Shown here: positions 34,397-43,275 of the stretch, one piece after another
Numbering within the stretch: the stretch's first letter is position 1
Layout of the letters: each line of letters starts with the position of its first letter
DNA from: Arcicella rigui
Lineage (GTDB): Bacteria > Bacteroidota > Bacteroidia > Cytophagales > Spirosomataceae
Reading direction: 5' to 3'
Length of the DNA stretch: 64,000 nt
Assembly (NCBI RefSeq): GCF_034929435.1
Contig: NZ_JAYFUM010000015.1
Location: 1 to 64,000, forward strand
Notes under the pieces: model-generated
What the model saw: the letters and a program-made list of their open reading frames with translations, nothing else
The model's database searches: none
Told to the model about the DNA's origin: nothing
Made by a program: the position numbers and the translations under genes

Positions 34397-35077
34397 TTAC
34401 TTTTTAGACTTCCAAGGCTTGAGGGTGAACTCTAAGTCCAGCCCAGCGATGTGATAATTATGGACGTGTTTTTTGGAATAATCTGGTTGCCAGATATAAA
34501 ATAGATTTACTTTGAAATCTTTGAATACTTCATACTTCAAACCTGCCGAATTACGAAATTTATCTAATGCTTGTCCATTTTCTAATTTAATAAAAGGTTC
34601 TGTATAAGCATATAGATCTAATTTCCTTGTGAGCTTGTACTTACCCGTCAGTCGGGTTCTGAGGTAGGTATCGCTGTCTGTTTGTTCATCATCCCCTTCA
34701 AAGGTTTGACTTTGATACTGTATCATCGGGCGTAAAGTAAAGCTGAAGTTTTTAATCGCTTTTTTTGCCTCTATACCAAAAGCATATCGCTGAAAAGTAC
34801 CTTCATCGACCATCGCAAGGCGGTAACTTCCCTTTAGCGAAAATGTATTATTGAGTCCTTTATCTACTTCACCATACAAGTACGAACCTCTGTAATAACT
34901 GGCATCGTCAATCAAACGCATACGATACTGTGCCGTAACGGCCCATTGATGAGCCAAATCCAACTTCACTGATGCTCCGTACCAAGTTTGGAAATCGGTA
35001 TAATCTTTGGTTGTTTGCCCAAAGCTAAGGCAACTTATCAGACAGAAGCTGAGTATATACAATTGTGTTTTTTTCAT
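34397..35077 (-). CDS. DUF2490-like outer-membrane protein
   Basis: A 226-residue protein with a signal peptide ending near SCLSFGQ and a series of amphipathic strands rich in Tyr, Arg and Lys (AVTAQYRMRLIDDASYYRGSYL, LDLYAYTEPFIKLENG, FKVNLFYIWQPDYSKK), as in DUF2490 barrel proteins of the outer membrane. It is the last gene of the CotH/VTC/DUF4956 operon, six bases after the DUF4956 gene. A link to polyphosphate or surface phosphorylation is inferred from position only. Confidence 0.8.
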   Translation of the reverse strand: MKKTQLYILSFCLISCLSFGQTTKDYTDFQTWYGASVKLDLAHQWAVTAQYRMRLIDDASYYRGSYLYGEVDKGLNNTFSLKGSYRLAMVDEGTFQRYAFGIEAKKAIKNFSFTLRPMIQYQSQTFEGDDEQTDSDTYLRTRLTGKYKLTRKLDLYAYTEPFIKLENGQALDKFRNSAGLKYEVFKDFKVNLFYIWQPDYSKKHVHNYHIAGLDLEFTLKPWKSKK

Positions 35078-35083
35078 AGCAAT

Positions 35084-35719
35084 TTAGTCGAAATAATAAA
35101 TAATGATTCTTGTAGCATCTTTCAGAAAATCTATGGATTGAATCTCTACTCGGTGAACATTTAGCCCTGTACGTAAGTGTAAATCTTCAATTAATTCCTT
35201 TCGTTTTTCTGCATGAATCAAATCAATATTTTCGTACAACACTTCTTTTGAATGTTCTTTTTTGATAAGCCATTTACTTTCTAAAAGTGCCGTTACGCTC
35301 AGTAAAATAAAATTCAGTGCCGAAAGTTCGTCCCAACCTCCTTTACTGACTGCCGATAATAAGCCGATGGCAATGACCAAAAACAGGTAAGTCATATCAC
35401 GAGTAGAAATACTTTCCGTTCGGTAACGAAGCATCGAAAACACAGCAAACAAACCAAAGGCTGCTCCCATCGACATTTCTACGTGATTCAATAAGTACGT
35501 GATAAGGAAAATGGTAATGTTAAAGGTAAAAAAGGTAAAGAATTGCTCTGATTTTTGGTAGGTTTTATAATAAATCAGGCGGACTAAGATAGTGGTTGAA
35601 ATTAAATCTATGGCTAATCTAACAAAAAACTTTGTGGATAATTTATCGAATAATTGAAAGCCCGATGCTTGGATAGTTTGTAAGGTATCAAGATTGGTAA
35701 CTTGCTGCAAAATTGTCAT
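35084..35719 (-). CDS. DUF4956 membrane protein
   Basis: A 211-residue protein (from ATG 35719) with four membrane helices and the DUF4956 core EMSMGAAFGLFAVFSMLRYRTESISTRDMTYLFLVIAIGL, followed by a cytoplasmic ~75-residue domain. The longer frame to 35857 overlaps the VTC gene by 170 bases and lacks a signal, so I prefer the internal start, which overlaps it by only 32. DUF4956 proteins are encoded beside VTC polyphosphate polymerases in many bacteria, possibly as a membrane partner; the function is unproven. Confidence 0.85.
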   Translation of the reverse strand: MTILQQVTNLDTLQTIQASGFQLFDKLSTKFFVRLAIDLISTTILVRLIYYKTYQKSEQFFTFFTFNITIFLITYLLNHVEMSMGAAFGLFAVFSMLRYRTESISTRDMTYLFLVIAIGLLSAVSKGGWDELSALNFILLSVTALLESKWLIKKEHSKEVLYENIDLIHAEKRKELIEDLHLRTGLNVHRVEIQSIDFLKDATRIIIYYFD

Positions 35720-36497
35720 GTTGTCGGATGATTTTAGTAATTTTAAGTAAATGTGGTTTAAAGCGATTTTGTTTGATATTGTCGAACAAACTAACGATTC
35801 CGAAACAATACTTACTGATAGAACCCTGTCTGATTCGCCATTTTCGCATAATATCAATGAAATGAGATGCTCCCATTTTTTCTTGTTTTACTTCTGCAAT
35901 AACGATTTTAGGGTATTTTTTTTCCTGACCTTCTTTCTGAAAACTAAGTTCAAGGTCTATCGTAAGCCTTTCCAAATTATGCTTACTCACGAGGGTTATG
36001 CGTTTGTAATAAACCCATAAAATCCCTCGTAGTGCATCTGGTTGTAAAGGGCTATGTTTTGTTAGGAAATCACTTTCGCTGGCTTTTATCTCGGGTTGGT
36101 CGTATAAATTGGTACGTATTCGTTTCTTGAGGGTGCGTCCTTTATTGTTTTTGAATTTTACTTCAAAAAACTGCAAATTAGACCCTACATAATTTCGAGT
36201 ACGTACTTTATAGCGATTCAAAAAGCCTGAATGATGCTTTTGATAAAGCGTCATATCGTTGTTCACATCAAAGTACTGTGTTTCGTAGGCACAAATACGT
36301 TCTTGATTAATTTCTACCACACGGTAGTTTTCACGAGCTTCTGCCAAAACTTGGGCCAAATGGCTAAGAGGAATCAGGTATTTTACATCGACTCTGTCCA
36401 TGAGCTTTACCTTATCCATTTCGGCTAAAGAAATAGACTCAAAGGAGTCTATTTCTTTTTGAATAGAGGTTAAAAAAGCATCAATATCCATAAACAT
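35688..36497 (-). CDS. VTC-domain polyphosphate polymerase
   Basis: A ~269-residue protein of the VTC family, whose eukaryotic members polymerise ATP gamma-phosphate into polyphosphate inside a tunnel of basic residues. Core motifs are DVKYLIP near residue 40, ETQYFDVNND, NRYKVRTRNY, FFEVKFKNNKGRTLKKRI, ERLTIDLEL, IAEVKQEK, and the end SISKYCFGIVSL. ATG 36497 (or 36491) overlaps the previous gene's stop; the longer frame to 36569 is less likely. It is flanked by a secreted repeat protein and DUF4956 in the CotH operon, a known neighbourhood for VTC proteins. Confidence 0.88.
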   Translation of the reverse strand: MFMDIDAFLTSIQKEIDSFESISLAEMDKVKLMDRVDVKYLIPLSHLAQVLAEARENYRVVEINQERICAYETQYFDVNNDMTLYQKHHSGFLNRYKVRTRNYVGSNLQFFEVKFKNNKGRTLKKRIRTNLYDQPEIKASESDFLTKHSPLQPDALRGILWVYYKRITLVSKHNLERLTIDLELSFQKEGQEKKYPKIVIAEVKQEKMGASHFIDIMRKWRIRQGSISKYCFGIVSLFDNIKQNRFKPHLLKITKIIRQHDNFAASYQS

Positions 36498-36966
36498 ATT
36501 TCTTGATTTGGAGGAGTTTTCCTTGTGGGTCGAAAGTCTTTTTCTCTGTTTTAAGCCCTTTGTTATCAAACAAATAAGTTGATTTGCTTTCTAACTGATT
36601 GGCTTCGTTGTAGTGCAATTCTTCAGATTTTTCGCCGTTTACATCGTACTTATATACTTCACGGCTCATTTGCTTTCCACTGGCATCAAAGACTGTTTCT
36701 TCAATTTTGTCGTTATCGACATTGTATTTAGAAACCGTTTTGGTCTGAATATTTCCCTTTTTGTCGAAATTGACTTCCTCAGTAATGTTGCCACTTTTAT
36801 CAAACTTTTTCTGAGAATCATAACGTTTGCTTTCTTTTCCTCCGCTAAAGTCGCTGATTACTTCTGTCGTACTTTTGATACGATACTTTTTTACCTCTTT
36901 TTTACTCTGGGCGAATACTCCGACACTAAAAAAACAGCAACACAAAACAAGAATGGGAATTTTCAT
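36481..36966 (-). CDS. Secreted RHS/MORN-like repeat protein
   Basis: A 161-residue protein with a signal peptide (MKIPILVLCCCFFSVGVFAQ). The body repeats a short beta-hairpin unit of the kind YD-x-x-G-x-x-x-E-x-x-x-D (KFDKSGNITEEVNFDKKGNI, VFDASGKQMSREVYKYDVNG, TFDPQGKLLQIKKYVY), as seen in RHS- and MORN-like repeat proteins. It lies 25 bases after the first CotH gene of the pair and overlaps the VTC start. A binding or scaffold role is likely; no enzyme motif is seen. Confidence 0.72.
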   Translation of the reverse strand: MKIPILVLCCCFFSVGVFAQSKKEVKKYRIKSTTEVISDFSGGKESKRYDSQKKFDKSGNITEEVNFDKKGNIQTKTVSKYNVDNDKIEETVFDASGKQMSREVYKYDVNGEKSEELHYNEANQLESKSTYLFDNKGLKTEKKTFDPQGKLLQIKKYVYGY

Positions 36967-36991
36967 ATTGGTATTGGTTATGGGGTAATTT

Positions 36992-38554
36992 TTACTTTAG
37001 AAAATCTTTTACAGCGGCATTTCTTGTTACGATATGTGCCTTCAAAGCAGTAATGGCATTAGTAAAATCTGATGAACTTGATAAATATGTATAACCTTTT
37101 TGCTCAGGTTCTGTACCGATTACATAAGGTGCTATCAAGTTATAATTTTTATCAATCATTGCATTTACTTTATCTACTGTAAATTGATTTTCCGTGAATT
37201 CTTTCACATAAGACTTGTATTTCGTGTAGTAGGTTGCATCATCTGCGATATATCTCAACAATGGCCAACTACTTGTTACTTCCGACATCGACAAGCTGAC
37301 GCCTCGCATACTTGCTCCGCCACCGACTTGAGTACTATTGCTTGATGCAGTCATGGAAAGATTGAAGTCCCACGGAATCCACATCATTTTTTTAGAAGAA
37401 TGGTTATAAAGATAATAATTATGTGCCATAGAGCCATAAGCATCCCAATTGACGATGACATTATTGACCGCCTGTACTTTCACGAAATGGTCAACGTTGA
37501 ATACACTTTCGAGGTTGCTTCGCCATTGCGTTGCATTACTGGTGCGAGTACTGGCGTTGAGATAAGTAATGATACTCTGAACGTCCGACCAATTGGCTTC
37601 TGTTTCGTTATTTTTCTTTTCAAATTCACTTTGTGTAAAGCTTTGGAAAGTAGATTCTGGTTTGTAAATATTGCCATTGTCTTCGCCAAACTGATTTTCT
37701 ACCATCGTATCGTCGATTACTTCTACCATTGTGTAAACACCACAGTATTTTAGACCACTTCCAAAATTGATATAGATTTTATAAAAAGCTGTTTTTGCCG
37801 CAGGAACGCCTGCATTTCTAAATAAATCACTGGCTAATTTATCTCGCATGAGTGAATTATCATCATAGCCCGGCGACATTGAAAACTCTTTGAAACCATA
37901 AAATCGCTGATTTTTGATTTCTGGATAATCATCTTCAAATTCATCAAAATTAAGTTTGAAAGGTAATTTATAAATACCTTCTCGCCATGCACCCGAAAGG
38001 CTTGAGTTTCCTTTCAGACGAAAACCCACATGATACCATTCTTTACCATTGAATTTCACAGAAGTGGCTACATAAATTGGGTCGCCAGAAATAATATCTA
38101 AAGCTCCACCGCCAGCATTGCCTCCGCCTGCTGCTGCCCCACCGCCAGCCGCTCCGCCGCCTGTTGGAGGTGTTCCACCGGGTACTCCACCACCCATGAA
38201 AGTACTGTCTGTGGGAATTGTTCCTCCGCCACCAGCCTGACCGCCACCGCCCGGCGTAGTAGAAGTACCAGCACCAGACCCAAAAGCAAAACCCGCTTTG
38301 GTAAGCATATCGGCTTGGATGTTCTCCCAGTCGGTTGTAGTCATCGTGATTTCAAGCGTATTTACTTTGTCTTGAGGAAATACCACATCATAATTGGGGT
38401 CGGCATTTTTACTGTGAGTGGCTTCTGTCCAGTCGGGCGTTAAGGCTAAATTACTTCCGCCCGTTTCGTCGGGGTCAACATCTTCTTTTACTTTACAAGC
38501 ATAAAGAAAAACGCATCCTGCCAGAAGGAAGTACTTTACATTGTTGATTTTCAT
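36992..38554 (-). CDS. CotH kinase family lipoprotein with Gly-rich insert
   Basis: A 520-residue predicted lipoprotein (FLYA-C20). It begins with the CotH-domain motif NYDVVFPQDKVNTLEITM, is interrupted at residues ~100-150 by a Gly/Ala/Pro-rich low-complexity stretch, then continues with RLKGNSSLSGAWREGIYKLPFKLNF, VPAAKTAFYKIYINFG, and the kinase-like active region NWDAYGSMAHNYYLYN followed by WIPWDFN. CotH of Bacillus phosphorylates spore-coat proteins; secreted bacterial relatives are presumed protein or glycan kinases. It is paralogous to the gene just upstream. A paired repeat at 38631-38659 may be its regulator site. Confidence 0.9.
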   Translation of the reverse strand: MKINNVKYFLLAGCVFLYACKVKEDVDPDETGGSNLALTPDWTEATHSKNADPNYDVVFPQDKVNTLEITMTTTDWENIQADMLTKAGFAFGSGAGTSTTPGGGGQAGGGGTIPTDSTFMGGGVPGGTPPTGGGAAGGGAAAGGGNAGGGALDIISGDPIYVATSVKFNGKEWYHVGFRLKGNSSLSGAWREGIYKLPFKLNFDEFEDDYPEIKNQRFYGFKEFSMSPGYDDNSLMRDKLASDLFRNAGVPAAKTAFYKIYINFGSGLKYCGVYTMVEVIDDTMVENQFGEDNGNIYKPESTFQSFTQSEFEKKNNETEANWSDVQSIITYLNASTRTSNATQWRSNLESVFNVDHFVKVQAVNNVIVNWDAYGSMAHNYYLYNHSSKKMMWIPWDFNLSMTASSNSTQVGGGASMRGVSLSMSEVTSSWPLLRYIADDATYYTKYKSYVKEFTENQFTVDKVNAMIDKNYNLIAPYVIGTEPEQKGYTYLSSSSDFTNAITALKAHIVTRNAAVKDFLK

Positions 38555-38630
38555 ATCGGTTTTTTAAGTTTTGGGTAATAATTATTTGTTTGTAAGTGGA
38601 AGACCAAGTCGTTTTTTCAAGCGTTGCGTC

Positions 38631-38659
38631 GGTGTCGATAGATACTTATTTTGTGTAGA
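38631..38659. promoter_or_regulatory. Candidate LytTR site before CotH gene
   Basis: GGTGTCGA at 38631-38638 and TGTGTAGA at 38652-38659: two related 8-mers with a 21-base period (13-base spacer), ~80 bases upstream of the minus-strand ATG at 38554. The same 8-mer and period occur before the second cotH gene at 40178-40206. Direct repeats two helical turns apart are how LytTR domains bind. Confidence 0.5.
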
Positions 38660-38662
38660 TAC

Positions 38663-40114
38663 TCAAGGATTTTGTGTTTTCAGATAGCTTTCTACGGCTT
38701 TTTGCCTTGCTACAAGATGTTTTTGTAGGTCTTCAAAAGCTTTGGTAAAGTCTTTTGTTGAATTCAAATGTGAATATGGCTTCTGCTCTTTTGAAGCAAG
38801 GGGTTTTAAAATTTCATAGTTCCGCTCAACGATGGTTTGGCTTTTTCCCGAAGCCAGCAATTGTGCTGTTACTTCTGCCACGTACTTTTTGTATTGTTGT
38901 GCGTACAGGGCATCATCCAACAAAAAGCGAATCAATACCCATTGCTTGCCCACTTCCTGATGCGAAAGCGAAGCTTTACGGTTTCCCATCATCGGTGGCA
39001 TTCCTTCTGCCATCTTTGGCAGATTGCTTATATTACTTGGTGGAGGAAAGCCGCCACTTCCCTCCTTATCCGTTTTTAAGGATTCATTATTATCCCACGG
39101 AATCCAAATAAACTGCTGGGTGTGTGAGTGGTAGAGGTAAGAATTATGTGCCATAGCTCCGTAAGTATCCCAATTGACAAATATGGAATTGACTGCCAAC
39201 CATTTTAAAAAATGATTTACATTAAAAACTTGCTCTAAATCGTATCGCCATTCTGCTGAGTTAGTATTACGCTTTGGGCTGTTGATGGTACTAATAAGGT
39301 TTTTTACGTCGCTCCAATCAGCCTGTTTTTTATGATTTTTTTTCTCGAATTGAGTACTATCAAAGCGAGCAAAGGTTGATTCTGGTTTGTAAATATTTCC
39401 TTCTTTTTCTTCAAATTGATTTTCAATCATGGTATCGTCCACTACTTCTACCATTGTGTAAATGCCACAATATTGCTCGCCTTCGCCAAAATCAATAAAT
39501 ACTTGGTAATAGGCTGTTTGTGGTGCATAAACGCCCGACGCTCTGAAAATATCAGCCATTATTTTTTCTCGCATCAAAGAGTTATCGTTCATGGCTGGCG
39601 ACATCGAGAGTTCTTTGAAACCATAAAAATCATTTTTTTTCTTCTCGGTAGAACGTCCGAAATTAAGCCTAAAAGGAAGCTTATAAATCCCAGCCGACCA
39701 GCTCATCATCAAACTTGAATTACCTTTTAGTCTAAAAGAGACATCATGCCAAGTGCTATCTTGAAAACTGAGATTTACGCCAATGTACTTAGGGTCTTGC
39801 TGACTCATTTTCATCATGGGAGGGCGAAAGCCTTCGCCTTTTTTATCTCGTAAACTATCAAGAATCATCCCTTTCTGAGGCATCAGAGGGAACATTCCTT
39901 TTTCGCCTTTTCTTTGACCAAAATCTATTTTGTAAATACTTTTCATATCTTGCTGAACCGCCTGCCAATCTTCTTTTTTGATATTAATTTTTAAAGTATT
40001 TACTTTTCCTTGTGGAAAAACGACTTCATAATTGGGGGAGTGCTTCTGCCCCAATATCTTCGTTGAACATACACTCAATAAGAGTATTGAAAAAAATATA
40101 TGCCTGTTAAACAT
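38663..40114 (-). CDS. CotH kinase family protein, secreted
   Basis: A ~483-residue CotH-family protein. ATG 40114 starts a normal signal peptide (FNRHIFFSILLLSVCSTKILGQ); the longer frame to 40270 would bury it. The domain shows NYEVVFPQGKVNTLKINI, RLKGNSSLMMSWSAGIYKLPFRLNF, NWDTYGAMAHNSYLYH, and WIPWDNN. It resembles the downstream CotH along its whole length but lacks the Gly-rich insert, and has instead a Met/Lys-rich segment near residues 75-110. First gene of the operon running through VTC to DUF2490, divergent from the LytS/LytTR pair. Confidence 0.89.
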   Translation of the reverse strand: MFNRHIFFSILLLSVCSTKILGQKHSPNYEVVFPQGKVNTLKINIKKEDWQAVQQDMKSIYKIDFGQRKGEKGMFPLMPQKGMILDSLRDKKGEGFRPPMMKMSQQDPKYIGVNLSFQDSTWHDVSFRLKGNSSLMMSWSAGIYKLPFRLNFGRSTEKKKNDFYGFKELSMSPAMNDNSLMREKIMADIFRASGVYAPQTAYYQVFIDFGEGEQYCGIYTMVEVVDDTMIENQFEEKEGNIYKPESTFARFDSTQFEKKNHKKQADWSDVKNLISTINSPKRNTNSAEWRYDLEQVFNVNHFLKWLAVNSIFVNWDTYGAMAHNSYLYHSHTQQFIWIPWDNNESLKTDKEGSGGFPPPSNISNLPKMAEGMPPMMGNRKASLSHQEVGKQWVLIRFLLDDALYAQQYKKYVAEVTAQLLASGKSQTIVERNYEILKPLASKEQKPYSHLNSTKDFTKAFEDLQKHLVARQKAVESYLKTQNP

Positions 40115-40177
40115 TGCTGATAGAGTTTTTTGTGAATTATCAGTGAAATAACGGGACAGACGAAGCTTTCTGTTGGA

Positions 40178-40206
40178 TGTGTAGAATACTAAAATATTTG
40201 TGTAGA
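40178..40206. promoter_or_regulatory. Candidate LytTR site in divergent promoter region
   Basis: TGTGTAGA occurs at 40178-40185 and again at 40199-40206, exactly 21 bases apart with a 13-base spacer. It lies ~65-90 bases upstream of the minus-strand CotH ATG (40114) and ~140 bases from the plus-strand histidine kinase ATG (40346). The encoded LytTR regulator at 41491 is the obvious candidate binder. Confidence 0.6.
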
Positions 40207-40345
40207 TGGTGTAAAATAAGTCTGCACAAAAGCTAAATTGATAGGCACATTCAACAGGAAAGCCAAGCAATGCTCGTTATAAGTGTATCTTGTATCATTA
40301 TTGCTTAAAATGTATTGAAAAAAGAAGCTTGAGAATTGCTAATCC

Positions 40346-41494
40346 ATGAAATTTATTGAACGTTACTCATTTTTAGTACATATTTTAGGGTGGCTTGCTT
40401 TTTCTTTAGCTCCGTTTTCTTTTTTCCCTTTTTCGTTCAAAGAAAGTATTCATAACTACCCTATTTTACTACCCAACATCATTAATAATTTATTACTGAT
40501 GGCTATTTTCTATTTGAACTTGCATTGGCTTACGCCCAATATGCTCAAAAAAGGAAATTTGGGTCGTTTTTACAGTGTTTTAGCAGGAGCATTAATATTC
40601 GTTTTTTTAGTGGATATTATCGTGTTTCAACACGTTTTCAGATTTGCCCCAACGTATTTACCTAACCCTGATAGGCATTTACCTCCTCCTCCTACTATGG
40701 GAGGAGGGCAAATGCCACCTCCGCCACAGTCGTCTCCGCAAGGAAATCCATTTCCTCAGCCACAATCTTCTATTTTCGGAATGATGAATACGCCACACAT
40801 TAGCGGAATGATGATTTCCTTTGTGCTGGTAGTAGTATTTAGTAGTATGATGGCTTTGATAAAAGAAAGAGCAGCGAATAAAGCCATTCAACAACAAATC
40901 ATTTACGAGAAACTGGCTGCTGAATTGGCGGTGCTGAAACTACAAGTGAGTCCACATTTTTTGTTTAATACACTTAATAATATTCGTTGGTTGGCTCGCC
41001 AAAAATCCGACAAAACAGAAGGCTATATTTTACAGCTTTCAGATTTACTTCGGTACATGATTTACCATGCCAATCATGAAAGAGTGGCTCTTCAACGTGA
41101 GATAATGTACCTCAAGAATTATATTGATTTACAGCGAATGCGGTTAGTAAATCCATCTATTGCTCATTTTAATGCCGAGGGTATCAGCGACGAACTTTTG
41201 ATTGAACCCATGCTATTTATTCCTTTTGTAGAAAATGCTTTTAAATACGGTTTACATAGCCAATCCGAGTCGATGATTGATATTTCGCTGACTGTCCGTG
41301 AGGGTACTTTATATTTCTTTTCACAAAACGATATATTCAAAGACAATACTCCTTCGTTAGTAGAGGACTCGGGTATTGGTATCCAAAATGTCAGGAAGAG
41401 ATTGGCACTCAATTACCCCAACCAGCATCAGCTTGAGATTAGTGATGATGGAGGAAAATTTACAGTAAACCTAAGCATTCAATTACAGCCATGA
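40346..41494 (+). CDS. LytS-type sensor histidine kinase
   Basis: A 382-residue kinase with four membrane helices (residues ~8-160), the last two separated by a Pro/Gly/Gln-rich loop (residues ~112-150). The C-terminal His_kinase domain has the phosphoacceptor in LQVSPHFLFNTLNNIRWLA near residue 205, LLRYMIYH, and the ATP-binding region LFIPFVENAFKYGLHS and GIGIQNVRKRL. It should phosphorylate the LytTR regulator encoded next, whose ATG overlaps its stop by four bases. Signal unknown. Confidence 0.92.
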   Translation: MKFIERYSFLVHILGWLAFSLAPFSFFPFSFKESIHNYPILLPNIINNLLLMAIFYLNLHWLTPNMLKKGNLGRFYSVLAGALIFVFLVDIIVFQHVFRFAPTYLPNPDRHLPPPPTMGGGQMPPPPQSSPQGNPFPQPQSSIFGMMNTPHISGMMISFVLVVVFSSMMALIKERAANKAIQQQIIYEKLAAELAVLKLQVSPHFLFNTLNNIRWLARQKSDKTEGYILQLSDLLRYMIYHANHERVALQREIMYLKNYIDLQRMRLVNPSIAHFNAEGISDELLIEPMLFIPFVENAFKYGLHSQSESMIDISLTVREGTLYFFSQNDIFKDNTPSLVEDSGIGIQNVRKRLALNYPNQHQLEISDDGGKFTVNLSIQLQP

Positions 41495-42210
41495 ATCTTC
41501 GTTGTATTGCCATTGATGATGAGCCTTTTGCCTTGGAAATTTTAGCAGACGATTTACGCAAAATTCCATATCTTACTTTAGTGAAGGCAAGTACCAATCC
41601 ATTAGAAGTATTTGATATGCTTAAAAAGGAATCTATTGACTTACTTTTGGTAGATATTCAAATGCCAAGCCTTACGGGAATTCAGTTGATAAAAAGTTTA
41701 GCCGAGTCTCCGATGGTGATTTTTACTACTGCTTTTGAACAATATGCCCTTCAAAGTTATGACCTCAACGTGGTAGATTATTTACTAAAACCCATTGCTT
41801 TTGACCGACTCTTGAAAGCCACCAACAAAGCCAATGAGTTGTTTTCATTACGCCAAAAAGGGAAAGAGCAAAGTGTAGTGGCAGAAAAAAGCCAAAATTT
41901 CTGCTTTATCCACGCCGAGTACAAAGAAATAAAATTGATGTTTGACGATATTTTGTATGTAGAAGGCTTGAAAGATTATGTGAAGGTTTACACCACGAAG
42001 TCGCCAGTAAAGCCCATCCTCACACGCCTGAATCTAAAGGCAATGGAAGCCAAACTTTTCAGCCATGAGTTTTGTAGAATCCACAATTCTTACATTGTCA
42101 ATCTCAGTAAAATCACCCATTTTCAGAAAATAAAAGTGATTATCGCCAACCGAGAAATCCCGATTGGTAATAAGTATTTAGAGGCTTTTGAGGAGAAATA
42201 TAGAAGCTAA
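41491..42210 (+). CDS. LytTR-family response regulator
   Basis: A 239-residue regulator: receiver domain with acidic pocket IAIDDEPFALEIL, phosphorylated Asp in LLLVDIQMPSLTG near residue 54, TTAFEQYALQSYDLNVVDYLLKPI; then a LytTR DNA-binding domain (ILYVEGLKDYVKVYT, FCRIHNSYIVNLSKI, IPIGNKYLEAFEEKY). LytTR domains bind paired direct repeats about two helical turns apart, matching the 21-bp period repeats at 40178 and 38631. Cotranscribed with the kinase. Confidence 0.93.
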   Translation: MNLRCIAIDDEPFALEILADDLRKIPYLTLVKASTNPLEVFDMLKKESIDLLLVDIQMPSLTGIQLIKSLAESPMVIFTTAFEQYALQSYDLNVVDYLLKPIAFDRLLKATNKANELFSLRQKGKEQSVVAEKSQNFCFIHAEYKEIKLMFDDILYVEGLKDYVKVYTTKSPVKPILTRLNLKAMEAKLFSHEFCRIHNSYIVNLSKITHFQKIKVIIANREIPIGNKYLEAFEEKYRS

Positions 42211-42234
42211 ATAAGAGTTGGGAGTTGGGATTTT

Positions 42235-42367
42235 GGATGTCGGATTTTGGATTTCAGGTATCGGGTGTCAGATTTCAGGTATCGGATTTCGGATTTCAGA
42301 TTTGTAAAACGTTTTTTATTACTAATTATAATATTTTCCGAAATCAGAAATCCAAAATCCGACATCC
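42235..42367. terminator. Inverted repeat of short-word sequence between convergent genes
   Basis: A 21-base sequence starting GGATGTCGGATTTTGG at 42235-42255 is exactly complementary to 42347-42367. The left side is itself a run of degenerate GGATTTCnGGT-type words. It lies between the LytTR gene and the convergent metallophosphoesterase gene and can form a very long hairpin. Confidence 0.6.
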
Positions 42368-42378
42368 GAAACCCGAAA

Positions 42379-43275
42379 TCAATAATTGACATATTTTTCT
42401 TCAAAACTACCGTCGGCATACAAATCTAAAACGCCATAACCCGGGGCTGTTTGGCGGTTGTTACCATTCCACCAAGCACCACTTACCGCTCCGTTGCAGA
42501 TATAAGTAACATTGTTGTACTGTACTTTATCACGTAGGTGAACGTGTCCGCTTAAACAGATTTTCACGTTGGGATATTGGTAAAATAAATCAATAATTTT
42601 AGCCGTATCGGTGTGCATATCTCCACGAGACATCTGCCATTTATTCACAATATTGTCTTTAATCATCAGCGTAGCCGTAAGAATAGGCACGTGCGAAAGT
42701 ACCAAAACTGGCATCGAAGGGTCTGTATTTTTCAATTCATTTGCAAGCCAAGCGAACTGTTCGTCGCCCAACTTTCCGATAAACCAAGTATTGTCCACAT
42801 CCAACTGAATGCTATCTAAAATGATAAACTTCCAGCCTTTTTGCGTAAAACTGTAATACGATTTCGTAAGGTTGAGTTTTTCCAAAGAGTACTTCTTACC
42901 ATAATCCGTTTGTCCTTTGCTGTCTTCACTCCACCAAACATCATGATTACCCAAGCAATAATGAATAGGCAAACTACATTCCGACTTCAAAATGCCATTC
43001 AATAAATTCCATTGGTCGTTGATAGCCGAAAGATTGGCTTTGTTCATATCAAAAACAATATCGCCCCCATTCAGAATAAAATCCACCTTAGGATTTTGTT
43101 GCTGAACATGATGCAGACATTTGGCAAACTTCGTGGGAGCTTCTAACTCATTTTTCATGTGTACATCCGTAAGATGAGCTACACGCAAAACAGGCTTTTT
43201 CCCTTTTGACGAAGCAAGCAAAGAGGGCGTTAGGAACAAACCACCGATATTTTTAATGACAGACCTTCTTTCCAT
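42379..43275 (-). CDS. Calcineurin-like metallophosphoesterase, Tat-type signal
   Basis: A 298-residue phosphoesterase with all the metal motifs: HLTDVHMK, NGGDIVFD, YCLGNHDVWW, LVLSHVPIL and LSGHVHLRD. The N-terminus, ERRSVIKNIGGLFLTPSLL, carries a twin arginine before a hydrophobic stretch, so Tat export is probable. Substrate unknown; such exported enzymes commonly act on phosphate mono- or diesters. A TACTTTTG -7 box on the minus strand at 43306-43313 may be its promoter. Monocistronic, convergent with the LytTR gene. Confidence 0.88.
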   Translation of the reverse strand: MERRSVIKNIGGLFLTPSLLASSKGKKPVLRVAHLTDVHMKNELEAPTKFAKCLHHVQQQNPKVDFILNGGDIVFDMNKANLSAINDQWNLLNGILKSECSLPIHYCLGNHDVWWSEDSKGQTDYGKKYSLEKLNLTKSYYSFTQKGWKFIILDSIQLDVDNTWFIGKLGDEQFAWLANELKNTDPSMPVLVLSHVPILTATLMIKDNIVNKWQMSRGDMHTDTAKIIDLFYQYPNVKICLSGHVHLRDKVQYNNVTYICNGAVSGAWWNGNNRQTAPGYGVLDLYADGSFEEKYVNY

